This document shows, piece after piece, positions 28,663 to 38,185 of a stretch of DNA of 54,609 nucleotides. Position 1 is the stretch's first letter; each line of letters starts with the position of its first letter. The translations under genes were made by a program, and so were the position numbers. A model generated the notes under the pieces. The model was not told the origin of the DNA, ran no database searches, and saw only the letters and a list, made by a program, of their open reading frames with translations. Where the stretch lies: NCBI GenBank assembly GCA_017608705.1, contig JAFCFJ010000005.1, forward strand, positions 1 through 54,609, in the 5' to 3' direction. Source of the DNA: Candidatus Pacearchaeota archaeon (GTDB lineage: Archaea; Nanobdellota; Nanobdellia; Pacearchaeales; GW2011-AR1).

Positions 28663-29396
28663 GGTTGTTTTGTGATGATAAAGCGCGAACCAACAACTTC
28701 AGAGACAACAGCAGATATCAACAAGTTTTCGACAGCTGCCTTGAGCATTCCATCTACGACAGGAATTCTTGCTTTTTCTGAAAAATAATTGATTATTTGC
28801 TCTATTTCATCTTCGCGCAGGATTATGCCTGTGCTTTGTATTCTTCCTGCTCTTTTTACAAGCAAGGGTTTTCCAGGACCCTGACATTCTACACTACTCA
28901 CAAACCTATCATTCAGCAGGGCGTTTATTTTACGCATGGCAGCCGGCATCTCAGTAGCTTCTTCTTTTTTCTTTTCTTCTTTGGCTTGCTGTTCAGGTGT
29001 TCTTGGAGGTGCCTGTTGCAAAGGGGTGGACGGCATGGTTATTTTTCTCTGCAGTACTGCTGGTTTTTGAAATAGTAATATTCTTCTACGTCTTGGTGCT
29101 GGCAGAACTCTTGGTTTTGCTGGTATAGGAGTTAGTTTCATTTTTTCTGAGCCCCTCACAAGACTTGGCGTAAATTTTTTCTTTGGAACTTCTTGGGCAG
29201 GAAGGGGTATTTGGAACATCTGTTGTGGCTCTGTAGGAGCTAATAATGACGGTTTCATCTCAGCTTTGTTTCGTTCTTGTTCTTCTTTTTTGAATTTCTC
29301 AGGATATAATTTTCTTGTGGCAAGAATTAATTCAGCAGTGAAATGGCGGAGAAATAACAATAATGCTTCAGGATTTTTCTCTAACATTTTTAACAT
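28641..29396 (-). CDS. Hypothetical protein; C-terminus resembles the N-terminal domain of type II/IV secretion ATPases (CpaF/GspE-like) without the ATPase
   Basis: ...RKINALLNDRFVSSVECQGPGKPLLVKRAGRIQSTGIILREDEIEQIINYFSEKARIPVVDGMLKAAVENLLISAVVSEVVGSRFIITKQP; no P-loop. Confidence 0.55.
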   Translation of the reverse strand: MLKMLEKNPEALLLFLRHFTAELILATRKLYPEKFKKEEQERNKAEMKPSLLAPTEPQQMFQIPLPAQEVPKKKFTPSLVRGSEKMKLTPIPAKPRVLPAPRRRRILLFQKPAVLQRKITMPSTPLQQAPPRTPEQQAKEEKKKEEATEMPAAMRKINALLNDRFVSSVECQGPGKPLLVKRAGRIQSTGIILREDEIEQIINYFSEKARIPVVDGMLKAAVENLLISAVVSEVVGSRFIITKQPYALIER

Positions 29397-29402
29397 CCAT
29401 GG

Positions 29403-29789
29403 TCACATGCGGGGCAATAATCTTTCATTTCCTGTTCCACTCCCTATCGTGCCTGCGCTCATCCCGCCACCGTAGCTCTCTTTGAGCTTTTCTTCCATTA
29501 TTGTTGTAAGACCTTTCGCAATTATCTTGTTCTGCTCGAGCAACTTATCTATTTTTTCTGCAAGTTCCTTGTCATAGCTTTCGTGTTTCTCCACGAAATC
29601 CTTAGCAGCTATTTCAAAAAGTTGCAGCAATTTGGAGATCTGCTCGGAAAGTTGCTCAAATTTTATCGAGAGATTCGTAAGCACTTTCTGCAAGCTTGTG
29701 AAATTTTCTATAAGTAAAGCCTCAAGCTCAGCCTTTGTAAGACGCTTTTTTTTCTTTTCACCCTCTTTTTTTTCTATCTCCTCAGACAT
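29403..29789 (-). CDS. Hypothetical coiled-coil protein
   Basis: 128 aa; ...LQKVLTNLSIKFEQLSEQISKLLQLFEIAAKDFVEKHESYDKELAEKIDKLLEQNKII; immediately upstream of 28641-29396. Confidence 0.65.
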   Translation of the reverse strand: MSEEIEKKEGEKKKKRLTKAELEALLIENFTSLQKVLTNLSIKFEQLSEQISKLLQLFEIAAKDFVEKHESYDKELAEKIDKLLEQNKIIAKGLTTIMEEKLKESYGGGMSAGTIGSGTGNERLLPRM

Positions 29790-29853
29790 AATTTAGTTAC
29801 GCGAGATTAGTTTAAAAATGTTCTGTTGACATTAAGCCTTGAAAAAATTAGAG

Positions 29854-29924
29854 TGGGGACGGCAGGAGTCGAACCTGCGCCAGCTGGTCTGGAGCCAGCC
29901 GTTCTACCGTTAAACTACGCCCCC
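29854..29924 (-). tRNA. tRNA-Trp(CCA), no intron
   Basis: Acceptor GGGGGCG/CGTCCCC; arm GCTGG-CTCCAGA-CCAGC; T-arm GCAGGTTCGACTCCTGC. Confidence 0.92.
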
Positions 29925-29999
29925 TTCTGCTATAAAATTTTCTTTGATTTATAAGATTTCTGTTTGGTGTTTGCTGGCAGAAACCCGGATTTTGATTTT

Positions 30000-30701
30000 T
30001 TATTCTTTTTCTCGTGCTATTTCCTTTATCTCGTCTATTTCTTCTCTTGAGATTGCACAGCCCTTGAATTTTGCTCCGTAGAGCAGGGCATCCAAAACTT
30101 CTGAACCGTGGTCATGCAGTTTTACAAGTCCGTATTTGTATGCTATGTAAAGTAATTCACTACTTCTTATGATTTTGAAATTCTTGAACATGGCATAGTT
30201 TTTTTCAACAGCTTCGAGTTTTGTGTGCAATTTATTTTCCATAAGCTCGCGCAAGTTTTCTGGCTTTTCGCATAGCATTCTCGTGGTCCTCTCGTCTATA
30301 GCAATTATATTTTCAATACCTCTCTCGTTCAGTAAGAAACTTAATGCAAGACATGAGGCTTCGCCTTTATCGATGAGATGAATCCATCTTTCTTTCGCTT
30401 TGAAAGTGTGGTTTGCTGTCCTGAGGATTCTTTTTGCTTCTTTCACTATTTCTTGTTCATCTATGCCCATTGCAGAGGGCATTTCTAGCACATGATTGGC
30501 AATCAATGTGTTGATCTTGAGTGCATTGAGCTCAAATTTTTTTACGTTTCTTGGTCTGTCTACTGTCTCATATTTCACGTCTTTTGTGATGAGGAATTTA
30601 CCACCAAAGCGTTCTTTGAGTTCCGCCAGCAGGTAAAGCAAGCCGTTCAGCCCAAAGTTTATCAGCGTGCTCGAATCGAATATTAGTGCTTTGCTTCCCA
30701 T
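30000..30701 (-). CDS. PIN-like domain protein
   Basis: ALIFDSSTLINFGLNGLLYLLAELKERFGGKFLITKDVKYETVDRP...DKGEASCLALSFLLNERGIENIIAIDERTTRML. Confidence 0.75.
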   Translation of the reverse strand: MGSKALIFDSSTLINFGLNGLLYLLAELKERFGGKFLITKDVKYETVDRPRNVKKFELNALKINTLIANHVLEMPSAMGIDEQEIVKEAKRILRTANHTFKAKERWIHLIDKGEASCLALSFLLNERGIENIIAIDERTTRMLCEKPENLRELMENKLHTKLEAVEKNYAMFKNFKIIRSSELLYIAYKYGLVKLHDHGSEVLDALLYGAKFKGCAISREEIDEIKEIAREKE

Positions 30702-30702
30702 T

Positions 30703-31263
30703 TTACACTTTGAAAAATTCCTCTATCATTTCAATACGTTCTCGTGGCTCACGAGTTATGCCAAGTTCAGCATCATGGATCTTCTGGCCCGCATATTCTG
30801 CAAGTTCCCATAAAGTAATGCCAAGAAGCTTCGCAGTTTTTTCCATACTTATTCCATGTTCGTAGATACGTGAAGCCTTGTTGATGCTAGCCTTTCTGAA
30901 AACGTCACGGATATAATCACGAAGCTTACCAGAAAGCTTGTTTATGGCTTTCCGTATCTTTTTTATTTGTTGTCTGAATTCTGGCATGTTATCTTTCTTG
31001 AGCGCATATATTGCTTTATCTATGCATGAGGTATAGCAACGGAAAAATTGTGACCAACCTTTCATCTCATGATATTTCTCACGCTCGATGAGTTTGCTCA
31101 ACGCATAGACAATTACTGCTACTGCAATATTATCCGGGTCTTGCGTTATGGCAGCAGTATGTATTGTTCTGTCGCTTAACTTCTTTATAAGCACAACATC
31201 CTTTTTGGCTATGGCAGATTTCGTAGCATTGAGAATTTCAAGTACGTTGCTCTTTTCTTCCAT
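30703..31263 (-). CDS. Conserved archaeal protein with C-terminal HTH-like (UPF0175-reminiscent) segment
   Basis: ...NIAVAVIVYALSKLIEREKYHEMKGW...INKASRIYEHGISMEKTAKLLGITLWELAEYAGQK; 1-nt spacing to the PIN gene. Confidence 0.7.
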   Translation of the reverse strand: MEEKSNVLEILNATKSAIAKKDVVLIKKLSDRTIHTAAITQDPDNIAVAVIVYALSKLIEREKYHEMKGWSQFFRCYTSCIDKAIYALKKDNMPEFRQQIKKIRKAINKLSGKLRDYIRDVFRKASINKASRIYEHGISMEKTAKLLGITLWELAEYAGQKIHDAELGITREPRERIEMIEEFFKV

Positions 31264-31338
31264 TCAGTATTCTATTAATTAAGATTATTTAAATTTTAAC
31301 TTACTAAAATATTTAAACCAGCTCGTCACCTTTACGAC

Positions 31339-31788
31339 ATGGCAAGCACGAAGATAGTACTTGATACAAATTTTCTTATCTGTTGTTTGAAACAACGAAT
31401 AGCGCTTTTTGATGAACTTGACCGTATCTGTGATTTTGCCTATGAACTTGTGGTTTTGCCTGAAGTCAGGGCTGAGCTTGAATTTCTCTCCAGGCATGGA
31501 GAAAAATTGCGTGATAGAGAGGCAGCAATGCTCGTGCTGAATTTTTTGCAACAATATCATGATAAGTTTAGCTTTCCTTCTAGCATTGGTGGAAGAGAGG
31601 CAGGCGAAAATATCCAAGGAGGTGAATGGCGTGAGGCAGATAAGGCTATTGTGGCCTATGTTGAAACATCGGGCGAGAGTCCGGGCAAGATTATTGTTGC
31701 AACTCTTGACAAGGAGCTCAAGGAAAAACTGAAGAGCAAGGTAAGATTTTTGGTGATAAGAGAAGGTACTAAGTTAGAACTTCTCTAA
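31339..31788 (+). CDS. PIN domain protein
   Basis: KIVLDTNFLICCLKQRIALFDELDRICDFAYELVVLPEVRAEL...EADKAIVAYVE...IIVATLDKELKEKL. Confidence 0.85.
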   Translation: MASTKIVLDTNFLICCLKQRIALFDELDRICDFAYELVVLPEVRAELEFLSRHGEKLRDREAAMLVLNFLQQYHDKFSFPSSIGGREAGENIQGGEWREADKAIVAYVETSGESPGKIIVATLDKELKEKLKSKVRFLVIREGTKLELL

Positions 31789-32183
31789 ATTCTTTCTTCA
31801 CTCTTAGTGATTTTATCACTAGCAATTTTTTCTAAATTTATTACAATCTTTTCCAAATATAGAGGGAGGACATTTCTGCATACTATTCTTTTCACGCTAG
31901 CTTGTTGGTTACGATATTCTATGCTGATCTCCCATTCTACACCATTCATCTTTTTTATTACAGCATCATGTTTATGCTTGTTCACAACATCCTGAAGTTG
32001 TTGTTCAAGTAACGATACGAGTTCGCTGTTGAGAGAGAAATTGTAAATGTGCCCATCTTGATAACCAATTCTCCTAAGGAGAGCTGTGCCATCTTTATAT
32101 ATGCATAGTTTGTATCCATTAGGATTAGGCAGAGCAAGCTCTGTGAATATGAGAAATGGTTCTTTGTTAATTTTTTTCTCCAT
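31785..32183 (-). CDS. Hypothetical protein
   Basis: 132 aa; convergent, 4-nt overlap with the PIN gene. Confidence 0.6.
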   Translation of the reverse strand: MEKKINKEPFLIFTELALPNPNGYKLCIYKDGTALLRRIGYQDGHIYNFSLNSELVSLLEQQLQDVVNKHKHDAVIKKMNGVEWEISIEYRNQQASVKRIVCRNVLPLYLEKIVINLEKIASDKITKSEERI

Positions 32184-32263
32184 ACATCATAAGGTGGAAA
32201 CCTATATTTTAATATTTCGGTATAGATAAACTTTTAAATTAAATCTCACTCATAGCGAATAAC

Positions 32264-32587
32264 ATGGAAGAGAGTGTTGATCCACCCGATAGCTATCGGC
32301 ACTCTTCTTTGATTTCTAGGGTTTTATCCAAAATTTTTGTGAAGCACGCAAGTTTGGAGGAGCTCGTGAGCAGGGCTAAGGGAAACGGCAATAAGGTTCG
32401 GATGACAGTGAGACCAACTGGCTACAATGGGAAGTATTGTGTTGAGGCTTTTGTTACACATTCTCTGTATAGAGATGCATGGATTTCACGACCGTTTTCT
32501 TATGATGCAGCAGAAATTTTGAGCAAGGCAATAGCAAGAAAGTTCAGGAGAGAAGGGATTGCAGTGGAAATAAGATATGAGCGGTGA
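32264..32587 (+). CDS. Hypothetical protein
   Basis: 107 aa with TATA-like element upstream. Confidence 0.6.
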   Translation: MEESVDPPDSYRHSSLISRVLSKIFVKHASLEELVSRAKGNGNKVRMTVRPTGYNGKYCVEAFVTHSLYRDAWISRPFSYDAAEILSKAIARKFRREGIAVEIRYER

Positions 32588-32638
32588 GCAGAAAGCTTTA
32601 TAAATCCTTATTTTTTCTTTTTTTCACTTTTTGTTAAA

Positions 32639-33217
32639 ATGTTCTATCTTATCGAGATTCAGGATTATGTGCGTGTCGAGCCAAGGCTTTTCGGCCTAGA
32701 AACGAAGAAGGCTGTAGAAGAACAACTTAGGGAGAGCTATGCTGACTATTACGATGAGGAGATCGGAAAGGTGGTTGCTGTTGTTGATGTGCTCGAGGTC
32801 GGTGAAGGTATAATCATCCCTGGAGACGGCGCCGCTTATTACGAGTCACGCTTCAGGCTTGTGACATGGAAGCCCGAGTTGCAAGAACTTGTGTATTGTA
32901 TTGTGAGCGAGATAACAAATTTCGGCGCGTTCATGAATATGGGTGTGATGCAAGGAATGATCCATATAAGTCAGACAATGGATGACTACGTGAGTTATAC
33001 TAAGGCAGGAACTCTTGTTGGAAAGAGTGGAAAGAAAAGTTTGAAAAAAGGCGACTTGTGTATTGCTCGCATTGTTGCCATCTCGCATAAACTGGGCGAG
33101 CCAAAGATAGGCCTAACAATGAGACAACCTGGCCTGGGCAAGCTAGAGTGGATTAAAGAGGAAAAGCGGAAGGCGCAACAACAGGCTAAGCAAAAAGGAG
33201 AGGAGAAGAAAAAATGA
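32639..33217 (+). CDS. rpoE1: DNA-directed RNA polymerase subunit Rpo7 (RpoE')
   Basis: MFYLIEIQDYVRVEPRLFG...VAVVDVLEVGEGIIIPGDGAAYYESRFRLVTWKPELQELVYCIVSEITNFGAFMNMGVMQGMIHISQ. Confidence 0.95.
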   Translation: MFYLIEIQDYVRVEPRLFGLETKKAVEEQLRESYADYYDEEIGKVVAVVDVLEVGEGIIIPGDGAAYYESRFRLVTWKPELQELVYCIVSEITNFGAFMNMGVMQGMIHISQTMDDYVSYTKAGTLVGKSGKKSLKKGDLCIARIVAISHKLGEPKIGLTMRQPGLGKLEWIKEEKRKAQQQAKQKGEEKKK

Positions 33218-33393
33218 AAAAAGTATGTAAGCAATGTAAAAGGATTTATGAAGGTACGCATTGTCCTGAATGCAAATCAAGTAGTTACAGCGATAGCTTT
33301 AAAGGCAGAGTTATCGTGCTGAAACCCGAACAGTCAGAGATAGCTAAGAGGCTGAAAATAAAAGGAAAGGGAGTATATGCAATAAAAATATAA
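33214..33393 (+). CDS. spt4: Transcription elongation factor Spt4 (RpoE'')
   Basis: Reads MKKVCKQCKRIYEGTHCPECKSSSYSDSFKGRVIVLKPEQSEIAKRLKIKGKGVYAIKI*; below the size cut-off of the ORF track; overlaps the rpo7 stop. Confidence 0.93.
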   Translation: MKKVCKQCKRIYEGTHCPECKSSSYSDSFKGRVIVLKPEQSEIAKRLKIKGKGVYAIKI

Positions 33394-33394
33394 A

Positions 33395-33802
33395 ATGGAA
33401 GAGTTAAAACTTGATACACGCGACAATCCTTTGTTGAGAAGAAAGGAAATAGAGCTTGTTGTGAGAGCGGATGTTACACCAAGTAAGGATGAAGCTGCTG
33501 GTTACATCGGAGCACGTTTGGGTGTGGATAAAGAGCTTGTTGTTATAAGAAGTATTGAAGGGAAATATGGCGTGCAAGAATTTTTGATTAAAGCCAAGGT
33601 TTATCAAACCAAGGATGACCTTGAGCTCGTGGAGGGAAAACAAAAAGCTAAGAGCGGTGCTGAAGGTGAACAAGGCACACAAGGTGAAGCTGGTGGCGAG
33701 GGTAATGGAGGAACAGCTGAAGCTAGTGAGAGTGGTGGTGAAGCCCAGGCCGGAGATGGCGAGGGTGATAAATCCGAGGAGAACAAAGAGGGCAATAGCT
33801 AA
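33395..33802 (+). CDS. rps24e: Ribosomal protein eS24 with acidic Gly/Glu-rich extension
   Basis: LDTRDNPLLRRKEIELVVRADVTPSKDEAAGYIGARLGVDKELVVIRSIEGKYGVQEFLIKAKVYQT. Confidence 0.92.
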   Translation: MEELKLDTRDNPLLRRKEIELVVRADVTPSKDEAAGYIGARLGVDKELVVIRSIEGKYGVQEFLIKAKVYQTKDDLELVEGKQKAKSGAEGEQGTQGEAGGEGNGGTAEASESGGEAQAGDGEGDKSEENKEGNS

Positions 33803-33835
33803 AGCCAATTAAACATAATGTTAATATAGGTTGAA

Positions 33836-34066
33836 ATGGGAAAGAAAAAGAAAGAAGTCAAGCGCAAGGGAAAAAAACCGCATAAGAACAAGCCTAGTAG
33901 CAAGCGCTGGACTAAATACAAGGTGGAGGGTGATAAAGTTGTAAGGCAGGAGAAATTTTGTCCAAGATGTGGGCCTGGAATATTTCTAGCCAAGGCAAAT
34001 GATAGGCTTTACTGTGGTAAGTGCCACTATACAGAATTTTTGAAGGGCCAAGAAGAAAAAGGGTAA
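33836..34066 (+). CDS. rps27ae: Ribosomal protein eS31 (S27ae)
   Basis: [29 protein letters not shown] zinc ribbon. Confidence 0.92.
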   Translation: MGKKKKEVKRKGKKPHKNKPSSKRWTKYKVEGDKVVRQEKFCPRCGPGIFLAKANDRLYCGKCHYTEFLKGQEEKG

Positions 34067-34189
34067 ACAATCTTTTGAACATATAAAGGTGTATATAGGT
34101 AGGCAAGAAAATTGTGTCATTATTTTAGAATGGTTACACAACCGAAAAATTTATAAACCTTGGGTATAAATATATTATTATCACCTCTT

Positions 34190-34255
34190 TTTCCCCAGCA
34201 GAGGTGGTCCGGCTGTCTCCTTGATTTGCCGAGACCACCTCTGCCAGGGTTTTAT
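34190..34255 (+). ncRNA. Candidate small stem-loop RNA with its own TATA box
   Basis: 12-bp perfect arms gcagaggtggtc (34198-34209)/gaccacctctgc (34233-34244) plus CGGC/GCCG inside and CCC/GGG outside; TATA-like tataaatata at 34165 and tttt after the right arm. Confidence 0.45.
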
Positions 34256-34329
34256 GATCACGTCTTTTTCTTGATTTCTGCTTGATGAATGATTAAATAT
34301 TTATAAAGTATTTCTCTCTTCGCTTTATT

Positions 34330-35259
34330 ATGGGAAAAGAGGAAAACTATAGAGAGCGCGATGAGCTAGCAGGGAGGGAGAAAATTGGCCAAGATGAACT
34401 CTACGATTTTATTATGAAACCTGAGCCAAGCTGGCAATCTATTATTTATGAGCTTATCCGCACAGAACAGCTTGATCCCTGGGATATAGATATCGGGCTA
34501 TTAACGCAACGCTATCTTGAGAGGCTTAAGGAACTTGAGGAAGAACATTTTCATATCTCTGGCAAGCTCTTGCTTGTCGCTTCCCTGCTGTTGAGATTGA
34601 AAGCCGAATTGTTGCTTGATCACTATATTCCCAGTATAGATGAAATCTTGTTTGGCAAAAAGGAGGAGAGGCCTAGAGAGAGTGAAAGGCTAGAGATAAA
34701 TGATGATGAATTGCCTCTTTTGTTACCGAAGACACCTCTCCCAAGAGCACGGCGTGTGACTTTACAGGAACTAATGCAGGCATTGGAAAAAGCTGTTAAT
34801 ACTGAAACGAGAAGGATAAAACGCGAAATTGTGATGAAAAGAAGGTTTGAGGCTGTACAGATTGTGCTACCAAGACAGAAAATTAACATAAGAGAAAAAA
34901 TAGAGGAGCTTTATAGGAGAATAAAATCTCTTTTTATTCAACGCAAATCAAGGATATCTTTTTCCGAAATTGCTAAAGATCGCGAAGAAAAGCTGGTTTC
35001 TTTCCTCCCGCTTTTACATCTTGACAGCCAAAAACGTATATGGTTGGAACAAGAAAAACATTTTGACGAGATTTGGATTTGGCTCTATCATATTTTTGTG
35101 AAAAAACTGAAAGAGATTGAAGGGGCTAAAGAATTAAAAAGGGATATCAGTGTTATGAGGCAGGAACTTGATGCAGAGCAGGAAAAAAGACTGCAAAAAC
35201 TCAAGAATGAGTTTAATGAACCACTAGCAAATTTATTTTGTATATTTGATTCCTTATGA
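34330..35259 (+). CDS. scpA: Segregation and condensation protein A
   Basis: DLIRTEQLDPWDIDI-type motif: YELIRTEQLDPWDIDIGLLTQRYLERLKEL...ISGKLLLVASLLLRLKAELLL. Confidence 0.9.
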   Translation: MGKEENYRERDELAGREKIGQDELYDFIMKPEPSWQSIIYELIRTEQLDPWDIDIGLLTQRYLERLKELEEEHFHISGKLLLVASLLLRLKAELLLDHYIPSIDEILFGKKEERPRESERLEINDDELPLLLPKTPLPRARRVTLQELMQALEKAVNTETRRIKREIVMKRRFEAVQIVLPRQKINIREKIEELYRRIKSLFIQRKSRISFSEIAKDREEKLVSFLPLLHLDSQKRIWLEQEKHFDEIWIWLYHIFVKKLKEIEGAKELKRDISVMRQELDAEQEKRLQKLKNEFNEPLANLFCIFDSL

Positions 35260-35622
35260 ATTTGCTGTTATTTTGTCACAGACATAGCAAACTAAAAGCC
35301 TTTGCATGCATAATCCTGCCAGATCATAGCACATTTTAGAAATATCATCGTAACTGAACATGCCATAGCCTTTCCTTAGATTTGGAAGCTGTTTCATAAT
35401 TTGCATTAAAATCTGCAATTCTTTTTTTACTTCATTGCATGTAGCATGTTCAGTTATGCTTGTTGCACACTGTTTTTCAATCATGGCAAATTTTTCGTAG
35501 GGAAAAAGGAGATATCTCTCAGAGAGCTCTGCTAACTTTTCGAGATATTTCGTGAAATGTGGATATAGCCAGGACTGGTTTTCATGAAGTGTTTCTATGA
35601 GCTCAGTAAGTTCTCCTTTCAT
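35254..35622 (-). CDS. Hypothetical protein
   Basis: 122 aa helical ORF convergent to scpA. Confidence 0.6.
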   Translation of the reverse strand: MKGELTELIETLHENQSWLYPHFTKYLEKLAELSERYLLFPYEKFAMIEKQCATSITEHATCNEVKKELQILMQIMKQLPNLRKGYGMFSYDDISKMCYDLAGLCMQRLLVCYVCDKITANS

Positions 35623-35783
35623 TTTTTATATTTTATCTTATCATCATACATTCTTTCCAGTAGGCGAGATAATGATAAAGTGATGGTCAAAAATTCTTGT
35701 TTCGCTATTTTCTTTTTTGATCCTTTTTTCATCTTGCATCTTGGTTCAAAAACTTTATAAAACATTCCGTCGGTACTTACTTT

Positions 35784-36923
35784 ATGAAAAGAGGTAATTT
35801 AGCCTTGGTTTTGATTTGTATGGCGGCGCTATTGACTATTATGTGTTCATTGGTAATTGCGCAGGAGAATACAAGCGAGAACAATGTTACACTAACTGTG
35901 GAAAATGTTAGTGTAGAGAACGTGAGCGTGGTTCCAGGGACAGAAGCTGGGGAGATAAGTGATGAAGAAGTAGCGGAGATAGAACAAGAGGTTACCGAGG
36001 CAGAACAAGAGCTAGAGAGTGAGCTTGTGAAAGTACCTGGCGAGAGAGGTTATGGTTGGCTTAGATTCAGAGAAAAGCTTAGGCACGCATTTATGCTGAG
36101 AAGAGAAGCAAAGTTGCGCTACGAACTGAAGCTAGCAAGAAGGCGTTTAGCAGAATTGCAATGGCTTGCTAACCATAATGTGAGTGATGAAAGGCTTGAG
36201 GAGCTTATTAATGAGTATAATAGAACATTACAGCTTATCAACAAGAGGCTTGAGGCAATGGAGCAAAGGCGCAATATGACAGAGCTTCGCGAGCTTGTGG
36301 ACAATATGACATACAAGCATGTGCTTGTACTTTATCGTGTTCTCGAGAGAGCGCCACCGCAGGCACGTAAAGGGCTTGAGAGAGCGTTGATAGCTTCGCA
36401 GAAACATAGGGCAAGACTGCTCGTGAGAAAACTGAAGGAAGAGGGTTATAGCGAGGAGGAGATCAGAGAAGTGCTCAAGGAAGTAGAAGAGAGGAGGCGT
36501 GAACACCTAAGGCAAATGTTGAATGCGAGCGAAACTAGAGGTAATTGGACTGTCCGCAGAGCTTGTGTGCCTATTTTGCTTGAAGTATGTAATGAGGAGA
36601 CTGGCCAGTGCAAGCTGGTGCCAGGGCCATGTGAAAGGCCAAAGAAATGGGTGCTGAAAAGAAGGATCGCAAGAGCAAAGCTCGAAGAGTGGCGTGAGAA
36701 AAAACAGGAGTTGGCACAGGCGAAAAAGGTGGCAGAAGAATTGAAGAGAGAAAGAGCGAGAAAAAAGCAGGAGAAGAATCAAGCCAACAAGGAAGTTAGC
36801 GAGCAGTCTACAGCCGAGACCAGTGAAAGTGCAAACAAAGTAGGGGAGGCTAAAAACAGCGGGAACAGTGAAGGAGAAGGTGCAAGTAAAAAGGAAAGCA
36901 TGCCGCCATCACCGCCAGCTTAG
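35784..36923 (+). CDS. Secreted/anchored coiled-coil protein
   Basis: Signal peptide ALVLICMAALLTIMCSLVIAQ; long charged helical region; Cys cluster CVPILLEVCNEETGQCKLVPGPC. Confidence 0.75.
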   Translation: MKRGNLALVLICMAALLTIMCSLVIAQENTSENNVTLTVENVSVENVSVVPGTEAGEISDEEVAEIEQEVTEAEQELESELVKVPGERGYGWLRFREKLRHAFMLRREAKLRYELKLARRRLAELQWLANHNVSDERLEELINEYNRTLQLINKRLEAMEQRRNMTELRELVDNMTYKHVLVLYRVLERAPPQARKGLERALIASQKHRARLLVRKLKEEGYSEEEIREVLKEVEERRREHLRQMLNASETRGNWTVRRACVPILLEVCNEETGQCKLVPGPCERPKKWVLKRRIARAKLEEWREKKQELAQAKKVAEELKRERARKKQEKNQANKEVSEQSTAETSESANKVGEAKNSGNSEGEGASKKESMPPSPPA

Positions 36924-36943
36924 ATTTAATTGTTTTTGCTTCT

Positions 36944-38152
36944 TTATTTTTTCAATCTCGCAACTAGCTGTTTCTCTGTTAATAGCTCTTCTTTTCCAGT
37001 TTTCATGTTTCTAAGTTTGAATTTTTTCTTACTCACTTCTTCTTTACCGATAAAAACAGTGTAGGGAATTTTGTAAGAGTTTGCATATTCGAGCCCCTTG
37101 CTTATCTTGCCAAATTGCAATATACAGCTTATTCCTTCATTCCGCAGTTTTGTGGCTAACTCTATAGCCTTAGGATCTTGGCCTATCGAAATTATGAGAG
37201 TTTTTACTGTTTCTACTTCGGTTCTTATGCATTCTGCAATTCTGTCCAAGCCAAAACTTATTCCAACAGCTGGAATTTTCTTGCCTACATACTTACCAAC
37301 TTTGTCATCGAAGCGTCCGCCTGCAGCAATGGTTAAGCCATAAGCTGGCGTAGTTATTTCCCATACATTGCCAGTATAATAGCTGAGTCCACGAGCCAAG
37401 CTTGGTGTAAACTCGAGCTTGAAACCATAAATCTTAGCCAGTTGTAATAGTTGTTTTATTTCACGAGCACCTTCAAAACCTTGCTTGAGAAAATAGCTGA
37501 GATTTTTATCAAACAAGGAAAAAAGTTTCTTCACTTGCGACTCTGTTATCAGAGCTTTGAGATTGTCTTTCACCTGATTTTCTCCGAGTTTCTCAAGCTT
37601 ATCTATTTCTCTCATTGCTTGGTCTCTTTTTTCTTTTGCCACTCCGATATTTTCGAGTATGGCATCAAGCAGTTTTCTGTTATTTACTTTGATCTTAATT
37701 TTGAGGCCCAGGTCAGAAAAAATTTTCCACGCGAGCGCAAGACACTCAGCATCAGCGTTCACGCTTTCATCACCTATGATGTCAGCATCACACTGCACAA
37801 ACTCACGATAACGACCTTTCTGTGTTGGCTCGTCACGAAACACACTGCCGATCTGGTAGCGACGGAACGGTAACTTTATGTTTGGTTGCTCCTTTACGAG
37901 GCGAGAAAGTTGGAATGTAAATTCAAATCTCAGCATCAGCTCGCGACCGCCTTTATCCTTTAACTTGAAAATATCTGAGATAACTTCGTCATCACGCTGG
38001 TCTATCATGTTTGCATACTCCACTGTTGGCGTTTCTATTGGTAAGAAGCCGAAAAGTTTGAAGTTTCTTCGTATTACATCTAGAATTTTTTCTCTTTTTA
38101 ATGCCTCTTCTGGCATTATATCGCGAAAGCCTCGCGCTCTTTCTATTTTCAT
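36944..38152 (-). CDS. hisS: Histidyl-tRNA synthetase
   Basis: ARGFRDIMPEEALKRE...FRYQIGSVFRDEPTQKGRYREFVQCDADIIG...RGLSYYTGNVWE...GGRFDDKVG. Confidence 0.97.
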   Translation of the reverse strand: MKIERARGFRDIMPEEALKREKILDVIRRNFKLFGFLPIETPTVEYANMIDQRDDEVISDIFKLKDKGGRELMLRFEFTFQLSRLVKEQPNIKLPFRRYQIGSVFRDEPTQKGRYREFVQCDADIIGDESVNADAECLALAWKIFSDLGLKIKIKVNNRKLLDAILENIGVAKEKRDQAMREIDKLEKLGENQVKDNLKALITESQVKKLFSLFDKNLSYFLKQGFEGAREIKQLLQLAKIYGFKLEFTPSLARGLSYYTGNVWEITTPAYGLTIAAGGRFDDKVGKYVGKKIPAVGISFGLDRIAECIRTEVETVKTLIISIGQDPKAIELATKLRNEGISCILQFGKISKGLEYANSYKIPYTVFIGKEEVSKKKFKLRNMKTGKEELLTEKQLVARLKK

Positions 38153-38185
38153 TTTTTTAACTCTGTTTTATTCGAAAATTTTGAG

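Noticed and set aside
37451-37873. 140-aa plus ORF inside hisS
   Set aside because: Antisense shadow of HisRS, hydrophobic nonsense translation.
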